DNA of 64,000 nucleotides from Nematopogon swammerdamellus. Its lineage: Eukaryota > Arthropoda > Insecta > Lepidoptera > Adelidae. Below are positions 32,654-43,756 of the stretch, piece by piece. The stretch's first letter is position 1; the number at the start of each line of letters is the position of its first letter. The position numbers and the translations under genes were made by a program. The DNA lies in the NCBI GenBank assembly GCA_946902875.1, contig OX336340.1, forward strand, positions 16,383,566 to 16,447,565, read 5' to 3'. The notes below the pieces were generated by a model, which saw only the letters and a program-made list of their open reading frames with translations, searched no databases and was not told the origin of the DNA.

Positions 32654-32945
32654 CATCGAATACCTACCGCGCGCGCCCCCTACTAGAGACGCCCTAAGCG
32701 ATAATATTTGAAACTCAAAAACTACACGCAGTGCTGCTAGCGCTTCGTATGTGTGTGTGTGTGCTAGTATCGACACTACACACAAAGAGGAGCAAGTTAG
32801 GCACACGCACAAAACAAATGCACACGCACAACACACATATGTAAGTCATAGGCCACTCCCACAGGCTTCAACGGCGTTGTAGGGAAATCGCGCTCAGGGC
32901 GCCTCTAGGAGGGGCGCGCGCGGTCGGTATTCGATGCTCTGTGGG
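32654..32945 (-). mobile_element. MITE, copy B (inverted relative to 13994-14290)
   Basis: Ends CAGAGCATCGAATACC and GGTATTCGATGCTCTG, flanked by the 12-bp direct repeat TGGGCTACTTCA. The body, including the (TG)n tract and AGGAGCAAGTTAGGCACACG, matches copy A. It is inserted in the hAT-like element outside the Transib. Confidence 0.8.
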
Positions 32946-33639
32946 CTACTTCAATAAGAAATTTATTTGCGCGACTTTGGGCTGCCTGAAGGTTGATTTT
33001 ATGCGACATCACAATGTCGCTATCTGGCAACCCTGCTCCAATCTCCAAGCTCAAATCACGAACATCGTAATCGTGCTCCAATGCTCACACAATAGACGAA
33101 GTGCAATGAGTAAAAGCAGACGCATGGTCGCGAATTATGCCGGTCCTTCATATTCGCACGAATACGCGAGCGCGCATGTGTAGGACGACACTCGCGAAGT
33201 TTTTCATTCGTGCCTTTTCGAACTGTGTCGGTTTTTTGACACACGCACATCAAAGAGCGCGAGCCTCGAACATTTGCGTAGTCTCGTTCTCGTAGTCCTA
33301 CACATGTGCATCGTCTGCGAGTGGGTGTTCGATAGCGATCGGGTTAATTTGGTAGTGACGATAGATAAGTAGGGTTAATAGGTGGCCGCGATCAGGTTAC
33401 TGACAACCCGGTCAATCGATTTCGACTATGCTCTACTGTGAACATATTTTGTTTGATGGTATCTAAATTTTCGATTTGTAAGTATACTAATGCGTCCCAC
33501 TCCCACTTGAGAAATCAAGGTCGCCCTATTAAGGAAGGTACACTATGCCCTAGGCCCTACTGCATGCTTTCTCGCTAAAACCTCATTTTTCAGCAGGGAG
33601 TACCTACGCTATCCTTATTAATTCTTAAGTCCGATGCGT

Positions 33640-34240
33640 CTTGCTTGGAGTAGGTACTGCTCGCACCTGTGGTGGGATGGCTCTGCCTTGCGAGTTGCGC
33701 CTCTGGCTGCTGGACTCGATCCAGCGTCGAGCCGCCCACGCCGCCGCGCCGCCGTGCCACTAGTGGTGGCCACAGAATAGAAGAGTACTAGGGTGCTAGT
33801 GGGTGACCCTGAAGTGTCCCGCGATCTAGAAACACTGCAACTCCATAGCTATGGAGTTGCAGTGTTTCTAGATGCATAGGGATGGCGGTTCCTTCCTTAT
33901 GCGTGTTCTATCGCTTATTCCATGGGGAGTACTCGGAGGAGCTGTATAACGCGATCCCGCCGTCTCCTTTCCACCTCCGCACCAAGCGCACTGGACAGGG
34001 ATTGCATCCCTCCCAACACGCTGGACTTGCCGCGGATGCGTACCAATCGATTCTGCAGATCTTTCTCTACAGAACCGGTAAACTCTGGAAAGCTCTCCCT
34101 GCTCATATATTATTTTCAGGGGCATTGAAAAAAGGCATTTTTCCTTGAAATTTTTAAACATACCGGCCAAAAAGTGTAAGAATTCTCGCGAAAGCTTGCT
34201 AACTCTCCTTGGAAATAGCATCGATGGAAATAGGTGTCGC
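33640..34240 (+). pseudogene. Relic of a Jockey/CR1-type non-LTR C-terminus
   Basis: Readable stretches: CSHLWWDGSALR-like text near 33660-33690, then LCVFYRLFHGEYSEELYNAIPPSPF (33895-33970) and HPSQH. A frame shift leads to LYRTGKLWKALPAHI. These match the conserved tail (FYRxYHGEcSEEL ... PRTxxLWNxLP) of such ORF2 proteins. The copy is 5'-truncated and interrupted by a 50-bp perfect palindrome. It differs from the relic at 11.95-12.45 kb. Confidence 0.75.
33824..33873. repeat. Perfect 50-bp palindrome
   Basis: The 25 bases from 33824 (ATCTAGAAACACTGCAACTC...) are followed with no spacer by their exact complement, centred between 33848 and 33849. It sits within the non-LTR relic, between two of its conserved blocks. 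Confidence 0.95.
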
Positions 34241-35250
34241 TAACGGGAAAAGAAAAAATTACAATACCACTCTGTAATTACAATACCATGCTTTTTATGT
34301 TCTGTAGCCAGCGAAGAGGTTGGGTGGGTCCTTATAAAATCGGTCAGGCGTCTATCGTACGCGCTGTCCCAGGTGATTTGATTACGCTACGAAAAGTTCA
34401 ATAAAAATAATAATTTAGTCCCTTTAAGTCTTCACAACATAAAAAATAATTTGAAGTTTATATTGATGGTTTAATTGAATTGCAGTCTACTGGACTGTAC
34501 ACGTTGCGACTGCACGCAAGAAGAAAATGGCTACAGAACCCTCGGTGTGTGAACAATGTTCGGACATACCAAGCTTATTAGAAAGTAAAAATGCCATACT
34601 AGGTAGCTCGGATGGAAAGAATGGAAATAAAAGCCAAATGTACAGTTTTTATTGATATTTTTCTTCTAAATTGTACAATCACGCACATACACACATTGTT
34701 TTCATCAATCAAAAAAATTATATCAGTCTGATTTTAAGGTCAAAAAGATATAAATTCCAGAAAATTACAACATCCATTATTAACCAGATGGAACAGTGAA
34801 ATTTCAATTCTACTGAACATTTGTATACTGATTGATAATCGGCGGAACAATAATTTTACAATTAACAGTGAGTGTACTTTACTACTTTTTATGAGTGTCA
34901 CTAATTTGAAACTACAAACTGTATTTTATAGAAAAATACCTTTAGTTAGAACAAATTATGTAAAAGTAATGTAGAAATATGCCATAAATTATAAAATAAG
35001 GGAAGTGATACCACTCACTCTAGGTGTGGAACAATGTGGGCTATAGCGTGCGGTCACTCTAATTCTGCCGATTGGAACCTGGGTGAGTACATTGCGCAGC
35101 TTACCCCACCCTGTTCATCATTAGAGTGCACAATCTATATATTGCGATGATATAGAGTAGTATTTATGAACATAGGAATTAAAACAAAAGGGCTATCAAA
35201 ATTATAGTGGGGAAAGTAAAACAAAAATATTCTATAATGCAAAATTAAAT
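34241..35250. other. AT-rich intergenic stretch downstream of the HMGA-like gene
   Basis: No domain-bearing frame. A GGAACCCT-like repeat fragment (GCTACAGAACCCTCGGTG) is at 34530-34548. The AATAAA signal of the HMGA-like gene lies at its right border. Confidence 0.5.
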
Positions 35251-35251
35251 T

Positions 35252-35261
35252 TTTATTTATT
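35252..35261 (-). terminator. Poly(A) signals of the HMGA-like gene
   Basis: Two overlapping minus-strand AATAAA hexamers about 540 nt past the stop codon, giving a plausible 3' UTR. No other transcript in this orientation is visible between them and the stop. Confidence 0.5.
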
Positions 35262-35797
35262 TTAGAAAATAATACTTGACCTTAAAGTCGGGTAAATTTC
35301 TATAAAAAACTGTTCTTGCGTCAAGATGGCTTACATTACAATTATCATAGAATCAGAGATTACACATACCTATTGACCTTAAACGTCTACTAAATGAAAG
35401 ATTTACTCTTAAGAATAACCTTGTACGTTCTAGTGGCTGCGCCGACCGACATCGATCCAAGGAACAGGGAGACATTTCCAAAATAGTCAAAAGACTAGGA
35501 AAGGAATAAATGCAATCATAGGAAGAGTAACGGTGCGCATGCAGTGTCGTATAATATTTGAATATGCCAACAGTTGTAACGGCGGAGGAGGGAGTACGCG
35601 TAGAACCGAGAGTGTGACTGGATGGACGTGTTCCCCAGGCGAGGGCGGCGTGCGGCGCCGCTCCTCGTCCGAGCGCATCACTGATCGATAAAAACTTATT
35701 CCGACTCGCACCACCCACGTGACGCAATTTAGAATTTAGTGTTGCAGGAGAGGTGAGTGTCGCTGGGAGGGGAGCGGCGCCGGCGAGTTGCAGCGGC

Positions 35798-37949
35798 TTA
35801 CTGGTCGGAGCCCTCGTCCTCCTCATCCTCGTCCTGCTCCTCCTCTGTGGACGCTGCGTCCTTCTTGGGCGGTGGTGCCTCCTTGCGCGGCCGGCCGCGA
35901 CCCTTCCCCTCAGAAGCTGCCTTCTGGAACCAATACACACACCACTTAAGCTCCGTGCACCTTTTAGAGCAGTACTCATTCTGTTTACACAGAACATCTG
36001 TACTGACTGGTCCTGTTCAGCTGTGTGGAACTACAGGGCAGCAAAGGAATATATAACTCAGAGCAGCTGTTAGACAGTAATAGACAAAACTGTTATTACA
36101 GTTTTGTTGTGGACGAAAGAGTATTCATAGTCTACAATAGAGAGCCTTATTACCTTAGCTTTAGGAGCAGCCTTCTTTTTGGAGCCTTTTGGTCTGCCGC
36201 GACCTCGTTTTGCTGCCGGCGCCTGCTCATCATCGGACGATTTTGTAGATTCCTTCGCCTTCGTGGGTGCCGCTGTCCGCCCACGCTTCTTAGCTTCACC
36301 CTTAGCCTCCTACACACAAACATAATCCAGTGTGAACTTGTGTTAAAAATCAAAGTAAGACTGTATCACTACCATCATCATCTCGCATCATTATAACAAG
36401 GCCTTTTTCCTGTGAGTACTGAGCAATCTCGCTCTTCATCTTCAAGCAACAGCCAAATTGAACAAATTAATTTGAAACAAATTACAGCATTGAGTTTTCT
36501 AGATTGCATTGTCACCAGCACCAAGTGTGTAAAACTTCAGCTAAATCGTTGGGTGAAACTGGTATAAATTAAGCTACAAGATTTGACCCACACTAACAGG
36601 TAATTAAAATTAAAGCCTGTAATAAAAAAAAATTCCAACTTTGACAATATGTGTTAGATTTTTAGTGACTCTGAAAGAAAAGAACAGGTTGGATGTATTA
36701 TCTACAAAAGTTTAGATTGCATAGGTACCTACAGATTTTTTATAGAACCTGGCATGTTTGACATGGTTACACAATACAAATCGTACTACACTTGTGAGCC
36801 CATCACCACCGGCTACACTGAACACACGAAAAATACGAACTATAGATAGACAAATTGGGAATGGTAAGGAAGGAGGCACATGAATGTGAAAATGGTTATT
36901 TTACTATCATATAAATTTTGATTGTATAGCAGCTCTAAAGATTTTAATTTATTTATAAAGTTTCTATGCTTTGATAAATTTTCATGTTAGATGTAAAAAA
37001 AGTCAAGTGGCACACTTGAAACATTCAGAATTTAAAATGCCAGGTAGGTAACTGGCCTTCACCTATAGGCATTTTTATCTTTTCAAACCATCATTTCTGT
37101 TTTCTGTACACAGCATTCTGTCAAGAAAATTAGCTGCAAACACAACATTTGTACAGCTGCTGGTAGAACAATGACTGCTCTCAACAATATGAGATTGTGA
37201 ACCTGACAAAATTTACAAAAATGGTAACAAATACAGACATTTTAATACTGATGTGCGATACAGTAGACAGCCAACAATTCACACTTTCATATTTAATCGC
37301 ATAAATATGAATGCACATAGATAGAGGTATCTATTCTGCTAAGTTAGCAGAATAAATACAAAAAAATTTTTTTTGTAAAAAAAAAATTTTTTCTACTTTT
37401 AAATTTGAAGAAAAAAAAATTTTTTTCTCCATACATTTTGAGAATAGGTATTTACAATTTGTATGGAAAAAAATTTTTTTTTTGTTTCAAAAAACTTATT
37501 TTCGCCTCAGAAGTTGTTTAGTTTCACATATAGAATAACCCCCTTATGTCAGTTGATATTACGGAGGCAACTGCAACACCGTGTATATTATTTACAATTG
37601 AGTAAGAATAATGTACAATTAATAAGACATGACACGAAGGCCCACCTGCTGCATGACTCGGTGGAAAGACTGTGCCAAGGTGAGAGGTTGCTAGCCTGTC
37701 GCCCTTATGCACAGCTCAGAACGATTGAATTCTTCTAAGACTGCAGGTGCAAATTGGAACATTACCTGTGCCTAATATTCAGTGTCGAAAGAAACAAAAC
37801 TTAAAATAAAATGGCCTAGGTACTCTTCCGGTTGTGGTATAAGGCAAGATGAACTAAATAATGGAGTGACTCACCACCGCTGGAGCACCATTTGATTTAG
37901 GTCGGCCACGTCCTTTCTTCTCCACCACTGCCGAGCCGTCGTCAGACAT
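35798..37949 (-). CDS. HMGA/HMG-I(Y)-like AT-hook chromatin protein, 3 coding exons
   Basis: Coding exons: 37949-37875 (25 codons), 36309-36154 (52 codons) and 35923-35798 (41 codons plus TAA), total 118 aa. Donors GTGAGT and GTAATA and acceptors TGTAG and TCCAG fit the consensus, and both introns are phase 0. Each exon has one AT-hook: KKGRGRPKS in exon 1, AAKRGRGRPKGSKKK in exon 2 and EGKGRGRPRKE in exon 3. The protein ends in the acidic tail EEEQDEDEEDEGSDQ. Three GRP-type hooks plus an acidic C-terminus is the HMGA plan: small nuclear proteins that bind the minor groove of AT-rich DNA and assist enhancer and chromatin assembly. Exon 2 also has KKRGRTAAP, a possible decayed fourth hook. 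Intron 36310-37874 contains a degraded SINE (about 36750-36850), the CTCGGTGGAAAGACTGTG repeat (37635-37710) and A/T runs (37360-37480). The ATG follows ACTACGACC, and no upstream in-frame start was seen. Confidence 0.92.
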
Positions 37950-38258
37950 GGTCGTAGTTGAAGTCTACTTCTCTGCTAGCACTGACAGGGATGCAGCAAA
38001 CACTGAAACACACAAACATTTCACATTCAGCAAGTCCCTAAAGTATACATATAAGTTTTTACGAAAATCTCTCTATAGTTCCATAGTATCGTTCACGCAG
38101 AAACCCATGCCCATCGAAAAGCACAGTTGACTAGTTTAAACATGATGTTAATGAACATGTACAAATATTGACAATAGCGCCAAACGGGAGGCTATTTTCA
38201 TTGGCATGGTCAACCTGTCTGTTATAGACATAGCAGCTTGAGTGCTATGCACGTACAA

Positions 38259-38795
38259 GATGGGGCAAAAGTAATGTCATAATGTGAATTACCTGCCATT
38301 TTGTTAGAAATGATAAAAATCACTCTGTTTTCACAGAAAGTTTACATGAGGGTGTAAAATTTACAACATTAAGTTGAAAAAATGATATCGGTCACCATCT
38401 CCTGAGTGATGCACATTTGTGCTTATGAATTGTTGCTCGCAAAACATCTAGCTTCAAATTGGTGATTTCTTCTTCAATGTTGGCTTTCAAGACTTGCAAG
38501 CATTGCATTGGTTTATTGTGGTAAATGTGTGATTTCAAAAACCCCCAAAGGAAGAAGTCTGGCGCTGTGAGATGTGGCGAGCTGGCCGTCCAGTTTGTTC
38601 GATCACCAAAACGGGAGATCACGCGGCCTAGAAATTGGTGTCTCAAAATCTCCATCATTGCCTGAGGTGTGTATCGCCATTGCTTGTTTTTTTTTTTGCC
38701 AACTAATTAATCAATCTGTCTGTAGACATAAATGTCAAAGCACAATTTGCAAAAATTATGGCACATTCACATTATGACTTTACTTTTGACGAAAC
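38259..38795 (-). mobile_element. Mariner-type remnant with transposase C-terminus, in the UTR intron
   Basis: Ends CAAAAGTAATGTCATAATGT (38264) and the near-complement CATTATGACTTTACTTTTG are inverted (about 26 bp, one or two mismatches). The minus-strand frame 38658-38392 keeps the C-terminal transposase end: FLGRVISRFGDRTNW, then HLTAPDFFLWGFLKSHIY (third catalytic Asp) and ANIEEEITNLKLDVLRATIHK. The N-terminal and first two catalytic blocks are deleted. No clean TA duplication was found. Confidence 0.75.
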
Positions 38796-39054
38796 TGCGA
38801 GAAGTGAATTCTTTTGCATTCTACTTCTGAGACAGTGTTTTATTGCATTGGAGAAACGATGCGTGGGTCGAAGTGGAGTTGAACTCGACAAGGACAGCAC
38901 AATGTTTTGTAAGTTATAATTATAATTTAGAATAAAGTTACCAATGAAATGGATGAAATTATCTGCATACCTACCTAAGTAGGTACTAATAATTAATAAT
39001 ATACCTTTTGAAAAGATGAAATACAAGATGAGATAAAGAGTAGCAACATAAAAT

Positions 39055-39282
39055 ATTCGAAATTGGACACCGGGTGGGTGAGTTCAAACGTCAGTGGGCT
39101 GGGCACGTCAGCGGACGATACGGAGGGAAACGGAGTATGGGAAGACCACTCGCCAAGTGGGATGACCAAATTAAGTACATCAGAGGCAATCCGTACCACT
39201 GAGGGCCGGAGGACTGGAGAAAAATTGGAGAGGCGTATGACCAGCAGTGGACACATAAACGCAGACTGCCTGGCTGACATAA
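39055..39282 (+). mobile_element. RTE-like non-LTR 3' end
   Basis: Same segment as at 20.9 and 59.2 kb: TTGGACACCGGGTGGGTGAG ... GGGAAGACCACTCGCCAAGT ... AGGCGTATGACCAGCAGTGG, then the tail. It contains small deletions. Located in the HMGA-like UTR intron, same direction as the plus strand and antisense to that gene. Confidence 0.65.
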
Positions 39283-40670
39283 AATATTACATGAATGCAC
39301 TTAATAAATATTCGTCTATTATATATAAGTAGGTATCTACAATCTACATACTTATTAGGTACAATCCAATTTTCAAAATGGCGCCACATTGCGAATACCT
39401 AATTTTTACATGACTTGGAAGTGGTCTTGCAGCAAATTGATAGAATATATTTTTAAAAAATGCAGTGCTCTAGCGATACGCATTATATGCGAAAGTAGCG
39501 TACTCATTGCATTATACAGTAACCCCAAAAGGCGGTACTCGCGCCGGTATCGATTGGATCAAGAACATAAAATTATGAGCGCGAGGCTGCAACGGTGAAC
39601 AGAAACTCTTATTATATTTCGATCAAATTATGGACATAACATGTTGGTAAATTATACATAGCCAGCGAGAAATACAATGAATAGGCAGTGGCGCGCCCGC
39701 GGACGCCAAGCGTTTACGTTACGACTCGTAAAATAACAGACGCAGCAATTTTGGTCACAACGAAGGCGTTATAATAAAATAAATGAAAAAATACCTCAAT
39801 ATCGCACCTTCCAAGCCCCGCACTAGTCAAGTAGAAACCCACGTTCAATATAAAAATTCAGATTTGGAACGTCGCGTTCTCCTGCGGGCACACGGCGCAA
39901 TATAATGGAGGCGGTCGAGGCGTCACTTCGTAAATTTTTATTTCGTTGTTAACGATTTTTTGTAATCTTTACGCTATTTTTGTTAAATAATATAAGGCCT
40001 TAGACGTTTTTTCAATCAATTTCTAAATAACTAGCCGTCTAACAAGGATATAAAAAGGAGCAGAGAAAAATAACTCACCGAGTTGTTTACGTACGAGCAC
40101 GAAACGCAATGGCGGCCGGCGGGGTTGCGCTATAGTTTTGATAATGAGCGGCGTCACTGGCAGGGCGCGCTGCGGTCGACGAACGAACGAGTCGACATCG
40201 CAGAAAAACTTGAATTCGAGGTCAAAATAATGATTTAAAATCAATTTTAGAGTAAATGCAAAAATTGTTTATATTATAAATTAAGTAAATTGTACTAACA
40301 TTTAATAAATTTAGCATAGACTGAAAGCATTACGGAGAATAAAGTTTAAAAATGTGAAATGACTTCGACCGCAGTGCTTTCCGCCAAATGTTTCGCGCCC
40401 AAAACTGTCAAGTGCATGGCAGGATGCTTTTAGGCGGGTGAATATAATTTAAAAAAATTCTATATAACTGTTGCTTTTATTCCTTTTGTTTTTTTAAACA
40501 ATTCTTATTTAGATCTTGAAACGTATCTAGTTAGACACTATAATGCTCTAGCTAGGGTACACAACAGGATTAAAAGGCATATAATTTCTATACCTACGTT
40601 ACAGAATTTGCTTAAAAAAACCAGGAGTTTTTCCGCAATGCGTGCTATGCTAGCCCTTAGGTTTTAATTT

Positions 40671-41105
40671 TTTTAATGGAAACTGACACGGTTGGCTACA
40701 TAATCTAATACATCCGTGATGTCAGCCCATAACACCTTGGTGAACTAGGTGCCATGTCAATGCTTCCTTCGATCGGACCGCACCGGCGCCGGCGGCGGCG
40801 GCGGGGGGGGGGGGGGCGGCGGCGCGGAGGAGGCACTGAACTGGACGGAAAACCCCAACTATTTATTTAGTCGTTTCGACCGACTTTTCATTCAGTGCGG
40901 TGGTTCCAACCCGGGCGGTTTGGTTGGACACACCGCACGGAAACCCTACCCTAGGGAGGTAAGAAAGGAAGGGACCTACAGCCTACAGCACATGGAATCC
41001 AAACCACGGGTCAGCCTCCAACGGTCGAGCCGGAGCGCGGAGCCACAGAGTGCATTGCTCGAGTGGTCACCCACCCCGAAGAATGGTCACCCTTGGAAAA
41101 ACGAG
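40671..41105 (-). mobile_element. SINE, minus orientation, with GC-run insertion
   Basis: Tail complement TTAATGGAAACTGACACGG, body to CAGCCTCCAACGG and a scrambled head up to about 41105. A GGCGGCGGCGGGGGG run near 40785-40830 interrupts it. Confidence 0.7.
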
Positions 41106-41169
41106 TGGCTCGGGATCAATTCTGATTACTCTTGCTCACAGCTGTGACGTCATAGAGCCGAAACCGAAT

Positions 41170-41390
41170 CAAGGGAATTCGATATTCGTTTGTTCGTTTA
41201 AGTGAGTTCGTGGCTCAGGGGTGAGGGTCTAGGACTAGTAGTTTTATGTATGACCATGGGTTCGAATCCCACCAAATCTTTTTGGTTTATTTTTGTTTTT
41301 TTTTTTAAGCAATGTTACGGTGTTTAAATTGTTTTAGGTTGTTTAGTTTTTTTTATAACCACCTAAGAATTATTTTCGGAAATACAACAA
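41170..41390 (+). mobile_element. tRNA-derived SINE (second family)
   Basis: Box A GTGGCTCAGGGGTGAG (41211-41226) and box B GGTTCGAATCCCACC (41258-41272) are the pol III promoter elements of a tRNA-like head. A T-rich middle and ATAACCACCTAAGAATTATT / TTTCGGAAATACAA follow. The acceptor stem does not pair, so it is not a tRNA gene. Confidence 0.75.
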
Positions 41391-42416
41391 CTGTCAGTGA
41401 GAGTGAGAGAAATCAGAATTGATCCCGATCCACTCGTTCGGAAAAGTATATTTCAAAATCTAAGTCGATATGGTAACACTGTAAAGTTAAGCCTACCTAG
41501 CTCGCACTGCGGAAAATATCGCGCTGTTTTTTACCGCAAAAAACCGGTCTTTTTCCAGCGTGAGTTTTCTGTGCACTTGGTGTAGGTAGACACAGTTGGT
41601 GTAGGTCCTATCCTAGACTGTAGGATGTGACAAAACCGCGTCGATTTTTATTCGCATTGCGTACGGAATTTATTCAGCGTGGAAAGAAACCGCGCGGCTA
41701 TGTATAGGTACCGGCACGAGTTAATAGCGCTTGCTGAAAATGGTGGGGTTAGTTCGCGCACATGCAGGGTTGGATTTTAGCTCATTAAAAATCTTCTTAC
41801 TCGAAGTGAAAAGGATCGTATTTAGCCGTAAATACGTATAATAAAAATATAAAACACCCACCACCCGCCTACTGTACTCTACCGGCCACTAGACCTGTGT
41901 AGACAGCACATTAACAAAAAAAGTTAGTCTTTATCGTTCTATTCACATGTAAAAGTGACTACGTGGTCGACATAACGACAGAACTGTTTGTCAAAGAGAA
42001 TACTGTATAAAAATATTCGCGTTAGTGATGACAGCTTGGATAGTGACGATGGTCAAGATGAGGACGAATATTGCCTCTGAATAAAGTCCCTGGCGACGAT
42101 GAAGTGATTGTACAAGTCTGTCCATCATCTAACCGCAACCATCTTCTTCCAACTCTACCGAACGACGATTTCAGTTTTTTTTTCAGTTTAAAGAATATTT
42201 ATTTCCCAAAAGAACATTACATTCACTTTTATGAGAAAATTTTACATTTGTTTTCTTGTGTTGCGGTTACAACATTGCACAAGAATTTTAACAAGGAGGT
42301 CCACCACGCAAACCATTACCGACCGAAACCCTCGACAGTATCGGCTGTGGTTTAAAAAAAATAACCAGGTTTAATATTATAAGAAGATGCGTCGCAGCGA
42401 CGCATCAATCAATATC
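41391..42416. other. Intergenic stretch with repeat pieces
   Basis: No domain-bearing frame. The plus-strand text near 42030-42065 (SDDSLDSDDGQDEDEYCL then stop) is acidic, like the N-terminus of some transposases, but nothing confirms this. The right end (42352-42416) is half of the GGTTTAAAAAAAATAACC repeat whose other half lies beyond the left palindrome arm (45098-45180). Confidence 0.4.
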
Positions 42417-43100
42417 ATCAATACTAATAATAAATCTGTAAGGGGTGGTCATGGAGTAAGTTACTTTGTTTTAGGAAATATTGAGTTTGTAGTCTCTATG
42501 TATGATACTAAAGCTAAATTGACGATTTTTAGAAATCTTTTCTGTATGTATGTATGTATGTATGTATGTATGTTCCTCCATAACTCCTTAAGCCATCATC
42601 CGAATTTGATGAAACTTAATACAAGCCCATTTTACTATACGGGACACAGGATAGGCTAACTAAAATTCACTTCCGGCTACGCTAAGATGTGGCTCCCATA
42701 CAAATCGAATCGAATTAAAAGCGGCGCGGCGCGGCGGTGGCGGTTTGTGGCTAGCTAGCGGAGGCTGGCGGCGGAGGCGGAGGCGCGGGCGCGCGCACGG
42801 CGCGGGGTGCGGTCTGGCCGAGCGCGGTGTGTGTATGCATTGTCTCGAGCCAGAGGTTTACTTCATTAGGTATCTATGTGATTAATTTTAGGTGCAAACC
42901 AAACAAATTTTAGGTAAATGTGTTGTTGCAAGTCGATGCTAGCGGATATTTACTTAACTGGAGTTCCTATTTGATTTAAGTTATTTGATCGTATGTTTAT
43001 TATATTGTACGTAGTGTAGTATGCGCGCACTATTAGCGAAAAGATACTTATTTTTACCCGACTACGGCGAAGCGAAAATGAGAGTTATGTGTTTGACCGG

Positions 43101-43432
43101 TATGTATGTATGTATGTATGTATGTATGTATGTATGTATGTATGTATGTATGTATGTATGTATGTATGTATGTATGTATGTATGTATGTATGTATGTATG
43201 TATGTATGTATGTATGTATGTATGTATGTATGTATGTATGTATGTATGTATGTATGTATGTATGTATGTATGTATGTATGTATGTATGTATGTATGTATG
43301 TATGTATGTATGTATGTATGTATGTATGTATGTATGTATGTATGTATGTATGTATGTATGTATGTATGTATGTATGTATGTATGTATGTATGTATGTATG
43401 TATGTATGTATGTATGTATGTATGTATGTATG
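43101..43432. repeat. (TATG)n microsatellite, about 83 units
   Basis: Uninterrupted TATG for 332 bp. Frames through it give Met-Tyr-Val-Cys or His-Thr-Tyr-Ile repeats in every phase, which are artefacts and not genes. The inverted counterpart is 49681-49921. Confidence 0.97.
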
Positions 43433-43756
43433 TTCATCTGTTCCCTCATATATAACTTCGAAACTACTTATCATAATTTGACAAATGAGGTATCGTTGGA
43501 TGCGTCTTGACGCTGGATAGAGGCTATGTGACGTCCCTTAAAATTGTATATGGCGCCCTCTAAAGGACATAAAGTCATGACCTGAAAAAAAATTTTTTAA
43601 TGATGTCGTCTTTGGGATCAAATGAAAGGGCTTAATTAACACATTTCAAAAATTTATATATTGTTAGCTGTTGCTTTCGGATTTACTTGCATGCATCCGA
43701 TAATTGGGAATAATTTCTAAAATCAGGCCTCACTCCGAACCTACCCAAAATACATC

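Larger units (their letters stand above)
28372..33035. mobile_element. hAT-like non-autonomous element, host of nested insertions
   Basis: Ends CAGGGTTGCCAGATTGGGCG (28372) and the complement TATCTGGCAACCCTG (33021-33035) are flanked by 8-bp direct repeats CCCCAATC (28364-28371) and CTCCAATC (33036-33043), one mismatch apart. The CAGGGTTGCC terminus and 8-bp duplication are typical of hAT. Its own sequence is only ~0.5 kb of 'gcgac..tttgggctactt' motifs; the rest is the Transib (28662-32551) and a MITE (32654-32945). No hAT transposase is present. Confidence 0.75.
38002..40210 (-). other. Probable 5' UTR exons, UTR intron and promoter of the HMGA-like gene
   Basis: Directly 5' of the ATG, an acceptor TGTGTTTCAG ends at 38003, leaving 53 nt of leader. 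Two kb further up, GTAAACAACTCG|GTGAGT gives a strong donor at 40078. The GC-rich ~130 bp above it (40079-40210, with GCGTTTCGTGCTCGT and CGACCGCAGCGCGCC) look like a first non-coding exon and core promoter, with no TATA box seen. The inferred 2.08-kb intron holds a mariner remnant and an RTE 3' end. The exon pairing is inferred; RNA evidence would decide. Confidence 0.5.

Noticed and set aside
32640..33035. Possible 12-bp target duplication TGGGCTACTTCA as proof of a new transposon class
   Set aside because: The host element itself contains repeated 'tgggctactt' phrases, so part of the flanking match may pre-exist the insertion.
35353..36056. 214-codon minus and ~100-codon plus frames overlapping HMGA exon 3
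   Set aside because: They are in other frames of the exon and cross its splice sites; the AT-hook frame explains the region.
41205..41280. tRNA gene candidate with box A and box B
   Set aside because: No pairing acceptor or anticodon stem, and the same head recurs at 28.1 and 63.7 kb with shared non-tRNA flanks: a SINE.
42010..42070. piggyBac-like acidic N-terminus (SDDSLDSDDGQDEDE)
   Set aside because: Only ~20 residues before a stop, no TTAA-flanked ends and no transposase domain nearby.
43021..43510. Several frames of 129-144 codons on both strands (Met-Tyr-Val-Cys and His-Thr-Tyr-Ile repeats), also at 49604-50001
   Set aside because: Pure translations of the (TATG)n microsatellite, which has no stop in any phase.
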